A stretch of DNA of 63,012 bases from Chitinophaga pinensis (lineage in GTDB: Bacteria; Bacteroidota; Bacteroidia; Chitinophagales; UBA10324): positions 1 through 63,012 of the forward strand of contig CAMDDP010000011.1 of assembly GCA_945892775.1 (NCBI GenBank), written 5' to 3'. Positions 1 to 8,736 of this stretch are shown one piece after another (the first letter of the stretch is position 1; every line of letters starts with the position of its first letter). The position numbers and the translations under genes were made by a program. Below the pieces are notes generated by a model. The model was not told where the DNA came from and ran no database searches. It saw only the letters and a list, made by a program, of their open reading frames with translations.

Positions 1-1
1 A

Positions 2-349
2 AATCTTAGTAATCTAAAAGATTTTTCAAGGGGAAAAAATGATTTTTTAGTAAAAATGTTAAAATTATTAATAGATCAAACCCCACCAGCTATTCAACAA
101 ATTAAAGTGGCTATTCCAAATAATAACTGGGAAATCGTTCGCACATTAACACACAAAATAAAACCAAATATAGGATTGCTTGGAAATTCAGAACTAGACA
201 CACTAATTTTATTATTGGAAACAAATGCAGATGAAAAAAAGGAGGTTGAATCCCTACCTAAAATATTTAATAATATTAATGTTTTATTCGGACCAGCATT
301 AGTTGAATTGAAACGTGCCCATTTATTTTATAGCTCAATAATTACATAA
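2..349 (+). CDS. HPt-domain protein, C-terminal part (5' end cut by window)
   Basis: This is a histidine phosphotransfer domain that relays phosphate in a multistep phosphorelay. The frame is open to the left edge of the window, and the residues before the first ATG (position 56) already fit the start of an HPt fold. I therefore read this as the C-terminal end of a longer protein, probably a hybrid histidine kinase, and not as a 97-residue protein. The phosphoacceptor is the His encoded at 152-154, in the motif THKIKP. After it, the usual Gly and hydrophobic helix positions follow (GLLGNSELDTL). A receiver gene begins 182 bp downstream, which supports a signalling role. The HPt identity is fairly secure; the nature of the missing N-terminal part is inferred. 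Confidence 0.75.
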   Translation, partial: NLSNLKDFSRGKNDFLVKMLKLLIDQTPPAIQQIKVAIPNNNWEIVRTLTHKIKPNIGLLGNSELDTLILLLETNADEKKEVESLPKIFNNINVLFGPALVELKRAHLFYSSIIT

Positions 350-492
350 GAGTTATTATTATTAAAAGTTTATTATTGCTAAATTGAATTAATTGTAAAA
401 ATCAATTTTTATATTCAACTGACTTTTTATATTCTTTAACGATTTTATTATTATACCGAACAGATTTTATTTTTTAAAAAATATTTAATATA

Positions 493-500
493 TAAGTTTG
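493..500 (+). promoter_or_regulatory. Bacteroidota-type -7 box before the receiver gene
   Basis: The octamer TAAGTTTG fits the Bacteroidota sigma-ABfr -7 consensus TAnnTTTG and lies 31 bp before the ATG at 532. No convincing TTG -33 element sits at the expected distance. The rest of the 350-531 gap is AT-rich and shows nothing else. Confidence 0.4.
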
Positions 501-531
501 TGCGATAGAAATAAAAAACAGCCAAAATTTA

Positions 532-897
532 ATGAAAAAAACGCTGCTTATAGTTGATGATGAATTAAGTATTCGTATTTTACTTGAACATTTTTTGGGA
601 GAGGAATATAATGTAATAACTAAGGAAGATGGTCAAAAGGCATTTGAATGGTTAGAAAAGGGAAACCGCGCCGATTTGATTTTATCTGATATTGAAATGC
701 CAGTTTTAAATGGATTTGATTTATTGATTAAAATAAGGGAAAATAAAAAACTAGGCGTTATCCCCTGTGTGGTTATTACCGGAAAAGGCTTACCTGATAA
801 TTATGAAAAAACATTAAGATTAGGCGCAACGGATTTTATAAAAAAACCATTCACACCAGAAGAAATTAAATCAAAAATTGAAATAATTTTAAAGTAA
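532..897 (+). CDS. Single-domain response regulator (CheY-like receiver)
   Basis: A stand-alone receiver domain of 121 residues that passes on or buffers phosphate in two-component signalling, with no output domain. It has the full catalytic set: acidic pocket D9-D10, phosphoacceptor D53 in the strand LILSDIEMP, switch residue T83 and K105 in the KKPF motif. The length is that of one receiver fold with nothing attached. It lies between an HPt-domain protein and a degenerate receiver, so a phosphorelay partner is likely close by. Which kinase it serves cannot be seen here. Confidence 0.9.
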   Translation: MKKTLLIVDDELSIRILLEHFLGEEYNVITKEDGQKAFEWLEKGNRADLILSDIEMPVLNGFDLLIKIRENKKLGVIPCVVITGKGLPDNYEKTLRLGATDFIKKPFTPEEIKSKIEIILK

Positions 898-934
898 AAA
901 AGTTTTTTATTATTCATATAATATAAAAAAAATA

Positions 935-1333
935 ATGATAGTTTTTGTTAATAATGACATGGGATTGCAAGAGTTATTTTTTCATACTTTTCATCAAACA
1001 AATCAAGTGTTTTGTTTTAGTGACATGTATGATGCATATAAGTGGGCAAAAAAAAATAAAAAATCCCCATCAATAATTATTTCAGAAGTGGACTTGCAAG
1101 ATCCATCTGGTTTACAAGCAATAAAATTTCTCGAAACAAAAAATAATTTTAAAAACACAAGGCTTGTCGCTTTTACTCTTGGTCAGGTTGAAAAAGAAGA
1201 AATAAACCTAATTATTTCAGAAGGTGCCGATGCTGTGTTTAGTAGGCAAACACTTTTAAATGATATTAGTTCCTATTTAAAATATATTAAAAGCACACAG
1301 TCAAAAAACAAAAAACAAAAACTAATTAGATAA
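935..1333 (+). CDS. Degenerate (pseudo-) receiver domain protein
   Basis: This 132-residue protein keeps the receiver fold pattern but has lost most of the phosphorylation chemistry. Aligned by eye to the neighbouring receiver, the acidic Asp pair is Asn-Asn (N6-N7), the phosphoacceptor Asp is Glu (E51 in IISEVDL), and the lysine of the KP motif is absent (FSRQTLL). The switch threonine in VAFTLG remains. Glu at the acceptor site can mimic phospho-Asp in some proteins, so it could be a constitutive protein-interaction module; that is inference. A basic tail rich in Lys and Gln follows the domain. It sits 37 bp after an intact receiver gene and 74 bp before a LytTR regulator. Confidence 0.7.
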   Translation: MIVFVNNDMGLQELFFHTFHQTNQVFCFSDMYDAYKWAKKNKKSPSIIISEVDLQDPSGLQAIKFLETKNNFKNTRLVAFTLGQVEKEEINLIISEGADAVFSRQTLLNDISSYLKYIKSTQSKNKKQKLIR

Positions 1334-1407
1334 AGACAACCTTTTTATTACACCCCAAAAAACATATAGAAATAATTATTATTTTTGGGAGGGTTAATAT
1401 CTTATTT

Positions 1408-2094
1408 ATGAAATGTTTAGTTGTAGACGACGATAAAATTTCGCGTGAATTAATTTGTGAGTGTGTTAATGAAACACAAGGGCTTGTTTTAGAAGGGGTT
1501 TGTAAGAGTGCTATTGAAGCATCCAATTATTTAAGCAATAAAGAGGTCGATTTAATTTTTTTGGATGTAGAAATGCCCAAAATGAGCGGTCTTGAATTAT
1601 TAAAAAGCCTGAACAATAAGCCACAGGTGATTTTGGTTACCGCTAAAGAAAAATACGCTGTTGAAGCTTTTGAATATGAAATAACTGATTATTTGGTGAA
1701 GCCAGTAAATTATGGGCGTTTTATAAAGGCTGTTGACAGGGCAAGAAAACAAAACAAACCTTCAAAAATAGAATCTATTAATGACGGCCATATATTTATT
1801 AAAACAGATTCTGAATTAGTTAGTGTTGGTACCAGTGAAATTTTATGGGTTGAGGCGCTAGGTGATTATATGGCTTTTATTACACCCACTAAAAAATTTA
1901 TAGTATTAAGTACAATGAAAAATATTGAAGACAAATTGCCATCTAATGAATTTATACGGGTGCATCGATCCTATTTAGTTCGTATTGATAAAATAAAAAA
2001 AATATCAGAAGATATTATTTTGGTTGAAAACAAAATGATTCCGGTAAGTAAATTATATAAAAAAGATTTACTTAGTCGCTTAACTACATTGTGA
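1408..2094 (+). CDS. LytTR-family response regulator
   Basis: A DNA-binding response regulator of the LytR/AlgR type, 228 residues. The N-terminal receiver has the acidic pocket D7-D8, phosphoacceptor D53 in LIFLDVEMP, the T of VTAKE and K of LVKPV. The C-terminal part from about residue 125 matches LytTR: it contains the typical WVEALGDY and the FIRVHRSYLVRID stretches. Such proteins usually respond to a membrane 7TM or LytS-type kinase, which is not in this window. The stop overlaps the GTG start of the next lipoprotein gene by four bases, so the two are probably translated together. Confidence 0.92.
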   Translation: MKCLVVDDDKISRELICECVNETQGLVLEGVCKSAIEASNYLSNKEVDLIFLDVEMPKMSGLELLKSLNNKPQVILVTAKEKYAVEAFEYEITDYLVKPVNYGRFIKAVDRARKQNKPSKIESINDGHIFIKTDSELVSVGTSEILWVEALGDYMAFITPTKKFIVLSTMKNIEDKLPSNEFIRVHRSYLVRIDKIKKISEDIILVENKMIPVSKLYKKDLLSRLTTL

Positions 2095-3773
2095 AAAATT
2101 TAGTGGGCTCATTATTATATTTTAATAGAAATTATTTTTTGCTTTTTATTTTGTTTGTTTGTGGCTGTGCAAATATTGTGTCACCAACTGGCGGGGATCG
2201 TGATGTGTCTCCACCTAAAATTATTTCCACCACCCCCCCTAATTTAACGATTTTTTTTAATAAAAAAGAAGCTCACTTTTTATTAAATGAATATTTTTCA
2301 ATGAACAATCCTGCGACTGAAATTTATTTGTCGCCATTAACCAGCCAACAAGTAAGGTGGAAAACAAGAAAAAAAAAATTAATAATTACAATCCCCGATT
2401 CGCTGAAAGAAAATACGACATACACCCTCCACCTTGGAAATTCAATTGTAGACAACACAGAAGCCAATAAAATAGAAGGATACAAATATGTGTTTTCAAC
2501 AGGACCCGTAATTGATTCTTTCCGTATTCAAGGCGTTTTATATGATGAAAAAAGTAAAAAACCGCAAAAGGATTTTTTGGTTATGCTTTATTCGGCTCAA
2601 TATGATTCTATTGTTACAAAAAATAAACCAGACTATTTTACTAGAACAGACGAAAAAGGAAAGTTTGTTTTAGGCCATTTATTTAAAGGAAATTACCGCC
2701 TATTTTCTTTAGCGGATAAAAATCAGAATTATTTATATGATCAACCAACTGAAGAAATTGCTTTTCTTGACTCTATAATTTTCATTAATGACACCACAGA
2801 AATTTACACCTTAAACACTTTCCTACCCATTTCCGACCATGCAAATCTTTTAAACACTTCTACCATCGACAATAAAAAAATATCATTTAATTTTAACCAG
2901 GATGTAAAAAACATTTCAATACAAACAATTTCTGATTCAACACAAATCTTATTTGAATCTAACAATAGAACAAGAGACACTTTTTTTATTTGGGTAAATA
3001 CTGCTGAAAAAGATAGCGTGTTCTTTCAGATGAGGTTGAATAACAAGATTGATACGGTTGGTGTTAAACTCCGCCGTGCTTCTGCCGCGCCATTAAAAAA
3101 TGTAGGCAATAAGATGTTGATTAAAACCAATTTGAATGGAACAAAAAATAATTACAAACTTTTTTCAAAACAAAAACTGGCAATATATTTTTTAACACCA
3201 CTAAAAAGTATGGCCAAAGATCTTTTTCCCGAAATTATTATTGATTCTATTGCCGAGACACAAAAAACAGAATTCATAAAAAAGATCGATTCACTCACCC
3301 GTCAACCATATGTAATTACTAATTATGAATTTGAATATTCTTTAAATTATACGGTAGTTATACCGGCCGGACTATTTGAAGATATTTATGGAAATAAAAA
3401 TGACAGTATAGTTTTTAAATTTAATTCCCTTGAAGAAACGGCTACTGGGAATTTAATTCTTGCTGTTAATAGAACGGATAGTTTAAACCACTACATAGCG
3501 CAACTACTTTTTAATAATTCAATAATTATGGAGCGCGGGCTGGATAACGGGAAAAATATTTTCGAATTTAATCCACTGATACCGGGCCTATATAAACTGC
3601 AATTTATTCGTGATGAAAATAATAATGGAAAATGGGATACAGGGGATTATTGGAAGGGGAAACAGCCAGAAAAAATTATTTTATATAAAACCGATATTAC
3701 TATACGCCCTAACTGGGATTCAGAAATTATAACAGAAGTTGGGCTCCCATCAAAAAGTAAAATGAAAGAATAA
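2091..3773 (+). CDS. Ig-like domain lipoprotein (Big_5-type), conserved in Bacteroidota
   Basis: A predicted outer-membrane lipoprotein of 560 residues with a GTG start that overlaps the stop of the LytTR gene (GTGA). A hydrophobic N-terminus ends in FVCGC with the lipobox Cys at 26. The next 110 residues match the bacterial Ig-like (SbsA/Big_5) domain of a family widespread in Bacteroidota: PTGGDRD just after the Cys, then DSLKENTTYTLHLG and a VDN motif. The C-terminal end has the family's DENNNGKWDTGDY stretch. The function is unknown; surface-exposed or periplasmic structural roles are guesses. The coupling to a regulator gene suggests co-expression. It converges on the next gene with only 4 bp between stops. 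Confidence 0.8.
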   Translation: MKNLVGSLLYFNRNYFLLFILFVCGCANIVSPTGGDRDVSPPKIISTTPPNLTIFFNKKEAHFLLNEYFSMNNPATEIYLSPLTSQQVRWKTRKKKLIITIPDSLKENTTYTLHLGNSIVDNTEANKIEGYKYVFSTGPVIDSFRIQGVLYDEKSKKPQKDFLVMLYSAQYDSIVTKNKPDYFTRTDEKGKFVLGHLFKGNYRLFSLADKNQNYLYDQPTEEIAFLDSIIFINDTTEIYTLNTFLPISDHANLLNTSTIDNKKISFNFNQDVKNISIQTISDSTQILFESNNRTRDTFFIWVNTAEKDSVFFQMRLNNKIDTVGVKLRRASAAPLKNVGNKMLIKTNLNGTKNNYKLFSKQKLAIYFLTPLKSMAKDLFPEIIIDSIAETQKTEFIKKIDSLTRQPYVITNYEFEYSLNYTVVIPAGLFEDIYGNKNDSIVFKFNSLEETATGNLILAVNRTDSLNHYIAQLLFNNSIIMERGLDNGKNIFEFNPLIPGLYKLQFIRDENNNGKWDTGDYWKGKQPEKIILYKTDITIRPNWDSEIITEVGLPSKSKMKE

Positions 3774-3777
3774 TTTT

Positions 3778-4290
3778 TTATCTAAACCATTCTGCATACA
3801 TCATATAATTATTGGCAATACGCATATTAATTTGTTCAAAATGTTCTTGGCCAATTTCTTTTACCCTTTTAGCAGGCACACCGGCATAAATAGTACCCGA
3901 TTCTACTGTTGTATTTTCTAATACAACGGCTCCGGCCGCTATTAACGAATTTTTTTTTACCACAACATTATCCATAACTATTGCCCCCATCCCCACCAAT
4001 ACATTATCTTCAAGCGTGCATCCGTGCACAATGGCATTGTGACCTATTGAAACATTATTTCCAATAGTGGTTGGTGCTTTTTGATAGGTACAATGTATAA
4101 TTGCGCCATCTTGTATGTTCACCTTATTTCCTATGTGTATCCAATTCACATCACCCCGAACCACCGCATTAAACCATACCGAACAATGATCACCCATTAT
4201 TACTTCACCAATGATGGTGGCGGTTTCTGCGAGATAAATATTTTTTCCAAATTCTGGTGTAAAACCACGAACAGATTTTATTAATGCCAT
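3778..4290 (-). CDS. Gamma carbonic anhydrase-like hexapeptide protein
   Basis: A left-handed beta-helix protein of the gamma-carbonic anhydrase/YrdA/PaaY family, 170 residues, the normal length. Hexapeptide repeats run through most of the chain (for example the stretches around IGNNVSIG and VLVGMGAIV). The three metal-ligand histidines of the family are present at H66, H84 and H89. R45-G46-D47 in the VVRGDV motif is also conserved. Members bind Zn or Fe as trimers; some are carbonic anhydrases and others are thioesterase-like or of unknown activity, so the exact reaction is not settled. It is transcribed toward the lipoprotein gene and lies 47 bp downstream of the M1 peptidase gene in the same direction. 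Confidence 0.88.
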   Translation of the reverse strand: MALIKSVRGFTPEFGKNIYLAETATIIGEVIMGDHCSVWFNAVVRGDVNWIHIGNKVNIQDGAIIHCTYQKAPTTIGNNVSIGHNAIVHGCTLEDNVLVGMGAIVMDNVVVKKNSLIAAGAVVLENTTVESGTIYAGVPAKRVKEIGQEHFEQINMRIANNYMMYAEWFR

Positions 4291-4337
4291 TGATATAATT
4301 TTTATTGAGTTGAATAATTTAAGGTGGCGCGTTAATT

Positions 4338-6917
4338 TTATTTTATGGTGTCTAGTTTTTTTTGAAGATACAAAATATCATTGTCAAGCGTATGGATTTT
4401 TTTATTTTTCTCTTCCAATTCATTTTTTATTTGAGATAAAACTGTTGAAGCCGACAACTTCATCCACAAGTCTTTAGTATTATTTAATACTATAAATGAT
4501 AGCACGTCAACACCCTTCAGCCTGGTTTCAGAATTTGTGTTTAATAGGTATGTTTTGAGCGCAGGCAAAAGATAATAAAATTCATAACCACTAGCGGTAT
4601 TTAAGTTTTGTTCAAACCAATTGAAATCATCTGAACTTCCTTTATCAGCAAATATTGTTGAGAGCGAATAAATTAAATCTGCGGACCGTTCATTCTTCAG
4701 TCGTGTGGCTAGCGTGTAGGCTTTATTGGGATTGTGTGTTTGTAAAATTATTAGTGTTGAGCTGAGCACATTGTATGAACTATCCCTTGCTGTAATTTCA
4801 GTTATAGAATTTATTAATTCATTATCAGAAATAGAATATAATTTATTTAGAGCGGCAGACCGAACCTGAGGCTTTGGATCTGATTTTATTAATTCAACAA
4901 GAATTGGCCTTACTTGAATAATTGTTTTTTCATCATCAAGCGCAATCATTTCAATAGCACCCTTTCTTATATGCCAGAATTTATCATTTAAGGCGGCGAC
5001 AAGTGATAGTCTTGTTGCCTCATCTAAATCTTGTTCGTTTTGAAAATGATTAATCGCTTCATATCTATCCATAAATAGTGGCGCATGTAAGTATTGAAAT
5101 ACAAATTCAAAATTATTTTTATTGTCAATCTTCTCCCATAAAATACTTTTTGTTGCATCTACATTTATTAAATTAGGCTTTGTATATGCAGGAAGCGAAA
5201 ATGTTTGTTTTGCTTTATTCATCACAACACGATGGCGCTTTATTTCTCCCCCCGAATAAACATCTATATCAATTGGTAAATAAAAAACCGGAGTGCCCAT
5301 TGTGGTATCTTGTATTTGTTCGATGGTTACCAATTCGGAATTTGATTCATCACTATATATATAAGAAATGGTTACAATGGGATGCCCTGGCGATAAATAA
5401 TATTCATTAAAAAACCAATTCAAATCTTCACCCGTCACCTGTTCAAAAGCCAAGCGTAAATTATGCACCTCCCCTGTTTTAAATTTATTTTCTGTGAGAT
5501 ATACATTGAGAGATTTGAAGAAAGCCTCATCGCCAACATAATTACGCAACATGTTCAACACACAACCACCACGCTGGTAACTATTGGCATCAAACACATC
5601 TTCCTGACTAATGTAATGAAAACGAATCAGCGGAACAGGATTAGAGGCACCCGCAAGCAGGTAAGTGTTTTTATCATTATAAACTTGTAGGTCGTGCGCA
5701 TCTTTTCCATTCTTGTGTTCAGCCCACAGCGCTTCAGAATAATCGGCGAACGATTCGTTGAGCGAAATGTTCGACCACGATTCACATGTAACCAAATCGC
5801 CGAACCAATGATGAAACAATTCGTGACAAATAATATCGTCATTATTTCCATCAATCATTTCCCTATGAGTTTGATTTAAACCATCATAATACACAACCGC
5901 TGTTGTGTTTTCCATTGCACCTGAAACAAAATCACGAACAACTATCTGTGAATATTTTGGCCAAGGATAGTCGACACCCAGTAGCTTGCTATAATATTCA
6001 ATCATTTCAGGAGTTCTCCCAAAAATCTCCTGAGCAAAGGGGGCGTAAGAAGGTTCTACATAATAGTCTACAGATAGGTTGTGCCATTTATCGTGTATAA
6101 TTTTAAAATCACCAACGGCCATCATTATTAAGTAGGGCGCAATTGGTAAATCCATTTTCCAATGGTCGGTGCGTGTTCCGTTTATATTCTTTTTTGAATC
6201 AAGCATTAAACCATTCGAGAGCGTTATATACTGCGTGTCAACCGTCATGTAAATTTCAATCAACGTTTTCATGTTCGGTTTATCAATGGTTGGAAACCAG
6301 GCGGAGTTTGATTCTGTTTCACCCTGGGTCCAAATCTGTTTTGGTTTGTTTAACTCTTCTCCTTTTGGATTGATAAAATACAGACCCTTTGAATCGGTAA
6401 TGGCTGAGCTTCCCTCGGTTTGTCGCTCATTTGGTTTTGCTTTATATTCAATATAAACACTATAAACATCAGCTCTTGAATAAAATTTATTTAATAAAAT
6501 ATGTAGCTTTATAGAATCATAAATATAAGACAATGGAATATTGCCTGAATCAGAAACCAATTCTACTTTATAAATATCAAATCCTTTTGCATCGAGCGTT
6601 AAAGAATCGGTTGGATAAAAATGGGGCTGAAAGGAAATAGTTGCTTTTGCTGGCATGTACTGGTGTTCCCAATCAAAACTTACTTCAAGTTTTGTACTAA
6701 TAATATCATTCACAATAGTTTGTGACGAGCGATAAGCGCCAAGTTGAATTACATTAGTTTTTTCTTCGAAATAATTATCATCATTATATGCGGGGTCGGT
6801 CAAGTCAATATTTTTATTATAACCACGAAGAGCAATTCCACAACCAGAATTTAATGTGAGGATGATTAAAATAGAAAAATAAATTCCAATAAATTTTTTA
6901 TAAAAAATAAATTTCAT
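4338..6917 (-). CDS. M1-family zinc metallopeptidase, lipoprotein
   Basis: An aminopeptidase-N-like metallopeptidase of 859 residues that removes N-terminal residues from peptides. It has an N-terminal lipobox (LNSGC, Cys26), so it should be anchored in the envelope. The exopeptidase motif GAMEN is at 333-337. The zinc site is HELFH at 365-369 with catalytic E366 and a third ligand E388 in the downstream NESFADY motif. The C-terminal 250 residues look alpha-helical with HEAT-like repeats, as usual in M1 enzymes, and end in a short coiled coil. A good promoter is visible upstream (6940-6968), and the gene is divergent from the biotin-carrier gene. Confidence 0.93.
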   Translation of the reverse strand: MKFIFYKKFIGIYFSILIILTLNSGCGIALRGYNKNIDLTDPAYNDDNYFEEKTNVIQLGAYRSSQTIVNDIISTKLEVSFDWEHQYMPAKATISFQPHFYPTDSLTLDAKGFDIYKVELVSDSGNIPLSYIYDSIKLHILLNKFYSRADVYSVYIEYKAKPNERQTEGSSAITDSKGLYFINPKGEELNKPKQIWTQGETESNSAWFPTIDKPNMKTLIEIYMTVDTQYITLSNGLMLDSKKNINGTRTDHWKMDLPIAPYLIMMAVGDFKIIHDKWHNLSVDYYVEPSYAPFAQEIFGRTPEMIEYYSKLLGVDYPWPKYSQIVVRDFVSGAMENTTAVVYYDGLNQTHREMIDGNNDDIICHELFHHWFGDLVTCESWSNISLNESFADYSEALWAEHKNGKDAHDLQVYNDKNTYLLAGASNPVPLIRFHYISQEDVFDANSYQRGGCVLNMLRNYVGDEAFFKSLNVYLTENKFKTGEVHNLRLAFEQVTGEDLNWFFNEYYLSPGHPIVTISYIYSDESNSELVTIEQIQDTTMGTPVFYLPIDIDVYSGGEIKRHRVVMNKAKQTFSLPAYTKPNLINVDATKSILWEKIDNKNNFEFVFQYLHAPLFMDRYEAINHFQNEQDLDEATRLSLVAALNDKFWHIRKGAIEMIALDDEKTIIQVRPILVELIKSDPKPQVRSAALNKLYSISDNELINSITEITARDSSYNVLSSTLIILQTHNPNKAYTLATRLKNERSADLIYSLSTIFADKGSSDDFNWFEQNLNTASGYEFYYLLPALKTYLLNTNSETRLKGVDVLSFIVLNNTKDLWMKLSASTVLSQIKNELEEKNKKIHTLDNDILYLQKKLDTIK

Positions 6918-6939
6918 TGTTGTGTTTATATTTTTAAAA

Positions 6940-6968
6940 CAAAACTAATGGAATTAACTTTAACCCAA
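6940..6968 (-). promoter_or_regulatory. Complete -33/-7 promoter of the M1 peptidase gene
   Basis: On the minus strand the -7 box reads TAGTTTTG (6940-6947), fitting TAnnTTTG. A TTG -33 element lies 18 bp upstream (6966-6968). The leader to the ATG is about 22 nt. The -33 element touches the left arm of the inverted repeat at 6968-7007. Confidence 0.55.
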
Positions 6969-7007
6969 TAAGACAAGGTGCGGATTTTAAAACCGCGGAA
7001 GTCTTAT
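6968..7007. promoter_or_regulatory. Nested inverted repeat in a divergent promoter region
   Basis: ATAAGAC (6968-6974) pairs with GTCTTAT (7001-7007), and inside it GCGG (6980-6983) pairs with CCGC (6993-6996) around an A/T-only loop. The structure lies between two divergent genes, so it cannot be a terminator for either. It could be an operator, or a stem in the leader of the biotin-carrier mRNA that starts 21 bp downstream. I recognise no known riboswitch class. Confidence 0.45.
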
Positions 7008-7028
7008 GTAAAAAAATAATTTTACATA

Positions 7029-7529
7029 ATGTATAAAGTAACAAGCAAGAAAGGAGAAGAATTTCAAATAAAAATTGATAACGATAACTTTTCAATTAAT
7101 GGAATCCCGGGGGTATGGGATATTCGGAAGGTGAAAGACAATCTGTTTCATGTTTTATTTGATGGTAAAAGTTATGAAGCAGAATTAATAAAAAAAGACG
7201 ATGAGAATAAAACAGTTCACCTAAAAATAAACAATAAGGCAATTGAATTAAAAGTAGAAAACGAATATGATCAGTTACTAAAGAAGCTTGGAATGGACAA
7301 GGCTCTTACAAAAAAAGCAAACGAACTGAAAGCCCCAATGCCGGGATTGGTATTAAGAATATTAACAGAAGAAGGGCGGGCCATAAAACAAGGCGACTCA
7401 CTCCTCGTGCTAGAAGCCATGAAAATGGAAAATGTATTAAAGAGTATGGGAGACGGAATTATAAAACAACTGAAGGTAAAAGCGGGAGATAAGGTAGAGA
7501 AAAATCAATTGTTGATTGTGATGGAATAA
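7029..7529 (+). CDS. Biotin carboxyl carrier subunit of an acyl-CoA carboxylase
   Basis: A 166-residue biotin-carrier protein that shuttles CO2 between biotin carboxylase and carboxyltransferase subunits. The biotinyl domain occupies about residues 100-166, with the attachment motif EAMKMEN and biotinylated lysine K132. The N-terminal half is a small beta-rich domain of the type found in stand-alone carriers of propionyl-/acetyl-CoA carboxylases in Bacteroidota. No carboxylase or transferase subunit is nearby. A methylmalonyl-CoA epimerase gene lies 50 kb away in this window, which fits propionyl-CoA use but is weak evidence. The stop codon directly abuts the stop of the convergent gene. Confidence 0.88.
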   Translation: MYKVTSKKGEEFQIKIDNDNFSINGIPGVWDIRKVKDNLFHVLFDGKSYEAELIKKDDENKTVHLKINNKAIELKVENEYDQLLKKLGMDKALTKKANELKAPMPGLVLRILTEEGRAIKQGDSLLVLEAMKMENVLKSMGDGIIKQLKVKAGDKVEKNQLLIVME

Positions 7530-8735
7530 TTATTCTTCACCGTCATCGTTCAACGAATTATCAATTGAACCCTCGTTTAATATATTTTTTATTTCATTGA
7601 GCGCATACACTGAGCGGTTGAATTTATTTCCCAATACAATAATCACATACCGCTCCTGTTGGTTTGTATAGAACACGGTGTTATAACCCTTCCACCAGCC
7701 ATTATGAAAGATATATTTTTTACCAGGGGCATATTCATACATCCGAAAGCCTAATCCATAATTTTTATTGCCAGGGTGCTCAAAACTTTGTGGTGTAAAG
7801 GCCAGCTCTAGCGTTTCTTTTTTTAAGAAACAATCAGAGGTTAATATTTTATACCATTGTAATAGGTCGTGTGTTGTGCTGTACACCCCTTTGTCGCCTA
7901 GTATACCGTCAAATGCATCTGTTGCAATTGAACTCCAATTATTGTTGTAGCCTATTGTTCGGTGTTCGTTTAATTTTTCATCTTGAGTGGTAATGAAATG
8001 GGTATTATACATACCTATTGGATTTAAAATATACCGCTTCATGTATTCTTCAAATTTCATTCCTGTTGCTTTTTCTACAATGGCGGCCAGTATTGCATAG
8101 TTGGTATTGCAATAAGAAAACCCTCTTCCCTGTTTTAGCTGGAGTGGCGGTAGTTGGTTTTCAATCCAACGCATTAAATCCTGATTGGTAACCTTTTTAA
8201 AGCTAAGCGCGGCGCTGTCTTCATAAGTAAAACGATAATCAGGTAATCCACTGCGATGGCTCAACAACATTTTTAATGTGATACAATGAATTGGAAACTT
8301 TGGATAATATTCCTGGACAGAGTCTTCGAGCGAAAGCTTTCCTATTTCAATTAGGTGTAATACTGCAACAGCCGTGAATGTCTTCGAAATTGAAGCCAAT
8401 TGAAATTTTGAGTTTTCACTGAGTTTTATTTTGTGATTATAGTTTTCATATCCAAACGAATGATTATAAATTTCAACACCTTGTTGCGCAATTAATACAT
8501 TGCCATTAAAACCCAACTTTTTTGCGCGGTAATTAAAAAGGGAGTCGAGTAGATGTTCTTTTTTTTTGTCGTGAATTTTTGATCGAACATTTTGTTCATC
8601 AATCTTCAATAACTCATAATTTTGAAGACATTCAATACACAAATCATTTGGTTCTTCATCTGTAGAAAAAAGATTTTTGCAGTAGCTGTTTCCCAATATT
8701 ATAATCAATAACAAAAAAGCGAGAGGCCCCTTCAA
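7530..8735 (-). CDS. Serine hydrolase of the beta-lactamase/DD-peptidase (class C-like) family
   Basis: A penicillin-binding-protein-like serine hydrolase, 401 residues. The active-site motifs are S115-x-x-K118 (SISK), Y208-x-N210 (YCN) and H344-N-G346 in place of KTG, the usual form in esterase/peptidase members of this superfamily. A hydrophobic N-terminus indicates export; a Cys at 19 might be a lipidation site, though the lipobox is poor. The only start available is TTG at 8735, because an in-frame stop lies three codons upstream and no ATG comes before the signal peptide. It begins 1 bp after the cyclophilin stop, so the two form an operon. The substrate is unknown. Confidence 0.85.
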   Translation of the reverse strand: MKGPLAFLLLIIILGNSYCKNLFSTDEEPNDLCIECLQNYELLKIDEQNVRSKIHDKKKEHLLDSLFNYRAKKLGFNGNVLIAQQGVEIYNHSFGYENYNHKIKLSENSKFQLASISKTFTAVAVLHLIEIGKLSLEDSVQEYYPKFPIHCITLKMLLSHRSGLPDYRFTYEDSAALSFKKVTNQDLMRWIENQLPPLQLKQGRGFSYCNTNYAILAAIVEKATGMKFEEYMKRYILNPIGMYNTHFITTQDEKLNEHRTIGYNNNWSSIATDAFDGILGDKGVYSTTHDLLQWYKILTSDCFLKKETLELAFTPQSFEHPGNKNYGLGFRMYEYAPGKKYIFHNGWWKGYNTVFYTNQQERYVIIVLGNKFNRSVYALNEIKNILNEGSIDNSLNDDGEE

Positions 8736-8736
8736 T

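Noticed and set aside
6960-7028. Inverted repeat as a known riboswitch
   Set aside because: The structure is a simple nested hairpin without the conserved core of any riboswitch class I can recall; only a general regulatory element is claimed.
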